From: Luminiphilus sp.
GTDB lineage: Bacteria; Pseudomonadota; Gammaproteobacteria; Pseudomonadales; Halieaceae
DNA: 7,117 bases
Direction: 5' to 3'
Assembly: GCA_022425845.1 (NCBI GenBank)
Contig: JAKMEU010000085.1
Span: 1-7,117 of the forward strand
Shown piece by piece: positions 6,342-7,117 of the stretch. The first letter of the stretch is position 1. Each line of letters opens with the position of its first letter. The translations under genes were made by a program, and so were the position numbers. Below the pieces are notes generated by a model. It searched no databases and was not told where the DNA came from. It was given only the letters and a program-made list of their open reading frames with translations.

Positions 6342-6656
6342 ATTGTTAAGGTTCCCGACCGTGCCGGGGCGGTAAACACGCTACCTGGAGCGCGGGCTGA
6401 TGGGCGTGAATGCTCTGGTGTCAGTGTCTCTACAGGAGGAATCAGACCCGACGCAATGGCAATGGCGGTGCCAGAAGCCGACCGCGCGTAATCACTCGTT
6501 GCAGGAAACGGGCCTGACCCAGCGACCAGACCTTCAGCGTCGTGGTGGCTGACTTGGAATGTTGCAGCCAGACCTGCTTCGGGCTGACGGGCATTTAAAC
6601 CGGCAAGGTACAAGAGAAACCCCCTGTAGGGTGTGGGCAACTGGACAAGTCGGAGC
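6342..6656. other. 315-base stretch without a convincing gene
   Basis: This lies between the methyltransferase stop and the first lipoprotein, so on the minus strand it should hold the promoter or leader of the lipoprotein-rlmKL unit. I see no convincing -35/-10 pair; a TTTAAA near 6593 is the only AT-rich hexamer and lacks a good partner. TGGCTG (6546-6551) and CAGCCA (6565-6570) form a 6-bp inverted repeat. One minus-strand frame stays open across the whole gap from inside the methyltransferase gene (6326-6730, from a TTG). It has no recognisable domain and overlaps both flanking genes, so I do not call it. An AGGAGG on the plus strand at 6434-6439 is followed only by an 11-codon reading frame. 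Confidence 0.5.
6612..6635 (-). terminator. Weak terminator-like hairpin after the methyltransferase gene
   Basis: About 25 bases past the TAA of the methyltransferase, the minus strand carries CACCC-TACA-GGGGG followed by TTTCTCTT. The stem is short (three to five pairs with one mismatch) and the T tract is interrupted, so this is only a possible intrinsic terminator. If real, it would separate the methyltransferase from the downstream lipoprotein operon. Confidence 0.25.
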
Positions 6657-7117
6657 TTACTGAGGTTGCGCCACGCCCCAAATATTGAAACCCGCCACGC
6701 GAGGCGTGCCCGGCAGGTACATTTGCTCAACGGAATTCAGGCTGAACCCATTGCCGCCAATGATATCCGTGATGTTGCGGTTCAGATTGCAACCGCCGAA
6801 CAGTTTTTTCCAAACCGGGTTGATGCGTTGCTGCCACCGAGCAACTGCTTCGTCAGGGGCACGCCCGTGCTCACAAAACACCAGTTTTCCAGAGGGACGC
6901 AGAACGCGCCGCGCCTCCCTCACCGCGGCCTCGGGGTCAGGAATGGTGCACAGCGAGAAGGTCAGCAGCACCGTATCAAAACTGGCGTCTTCAGCGGGTA
7001 TATCCTCAGCAGAGCCCGCTTTGAATTCGACATCGAAGGGTACGGCCCGCACACGGGGCTTGGCCAGGCGCCACGACTCCTCGCAGGGATCGATCCCCAC
7101 GACGCGCTCTACATGGC
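6657..7117 (-). CDS. Class I SAM-dependent methyltransferase, METTL7-like, C-terminal part (5' end outside window)
   Basis: The frame is open to the window edge, giving 152 visible residues beginning HVERVVGIDP. The GTG at 7100 falls inside the beta-2 strand of the methyltransferase fold, so it is not the start; the Gly-rich SAM motif I must lie just beyond the edge. Visible elements are the acidic end of beta-2 (VVGIDP, Asp 9), GSAEDIP (34-40), the beta-4 strand FDTVLLTFSLCTIPDP (46-61), and REARRVLRPSGKLVFCEHG (66-84). Then comes WQQRINPVWKKLFGGCNLNR (94-113). That last block, with the F..GCNL.R signature, together with the SLC motif in beta-4 and the EH after beta-5, matches human METTL7A/B (TMT1A/B thiol methyltransferases) as I recall them. 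The substrate here is unknown; a small lipophilic thiol or a lipid is possible by analogy only. No membrane segment is visible in this part. Confidence 0.85.
   Translation of the reverse strand, partial: HVERVVGIDPCEESWRLAKPRVRAVPFDVEFKAGSAEDIPAEDASFDTVLLTFSLCTIPDPEAAVREARRVLRPSGKLVFCEHGRAPDEAVARWQQRINPVWKKLFGGCNLNRNITDIIGGNGFSLNSVEQMYLPGTPRVAGFNIWGVAQPQ

Noticed and set aside
6434..6490. Plus-strand AGGAGG followed by ATG
   Set aside because: The spacing to the ATG at 6456 is 16 bases and the frame ends after 11 codons.
6580..6620. Possible sigma70 promoter around TTTAAA near 6593, minus strand
   Set aside because: No acceptable -35 hexamer is found at 16-18 bases and the -10 match is poor.
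6326..6730. Minus-strand frame of 134 codons across the intergenic gap
   Set aside because: It starts at a TTG inside the methyltransferase gene and runs into the first lipoprotein, with no SD and no domain. It is kept only as an observation on the gap.

Overview
The window reads like a chromosomal segment of a moderately GC-rich gammaproteobacterium. The main reason is the rlmKL gene: the fusion of the RlmL and RlmK 23S rRNA methyltransferases into one chain of about 700 residues is typical of Gammaproteobacteria. Two Sec/lipobox lipoproteins confirm a Gram-negative envelope. I cannot place the organism more finely from sequence alone.

Layout. (1) Bases 1-2251, plus strand: the 3' part of a gene for a large secreted or surface protein made of tandem DUF11 domains of about 120 residues each. 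It ends in a Pro-rich spacer, one hydrophobic segment and a basic tail that resembles a cell-envelope sorting signal. The 5' end lies outside the window. (2) Bases 2252-2329: a short convergent intergenic stretch with only a weak inverted repeat. (3) Bases 2330-6341, minus strand: a tightly packed three-gene unit, read right to left. It holds a lipoprotein of 226-230 aa, a lipoprotein of 378 aa (joined by an ATGA stop/start overlap), then rlmKL (joined by a TTGA overlap, with a TTG start). (4) Bases 6342-6656: about 315 bases with no convincing gene. (5) Bases 6657-7117, minus strand: the C-terminal part of a class I SAM methyltransferase resembling the METTL7 (TMT1) family, cut by the window edge.

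How the genes work together. The two lipoproteins and rlmKL are almost certainly co-transcribed and translationally coupled, although an rRNA methyltransferase and two envelope lipoproteins have no obvious shared pathway. The most interesting local signal is at the lipoprotein/rlmKL junction. A run of seven G overlaps the end of the lipoprotein gene, serves as the only Shine-Dalgarno-like element for rlmKL, forms a perfect G GGG GGG slippery heptamer, and can pair with bases just after the TTG start to put that start in a hairpin loop. Further complementary segments downstream could form competing stems. I see no CRISPR array, insertion sequence, tRNA, rRNA or defence system, and no clear sign of an entirely new multi-gene system. 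The unusual features are the junction RNA architecture, the two uncharacterised lipoproteins and the variant C-terminal tail of the DUF11 protein.
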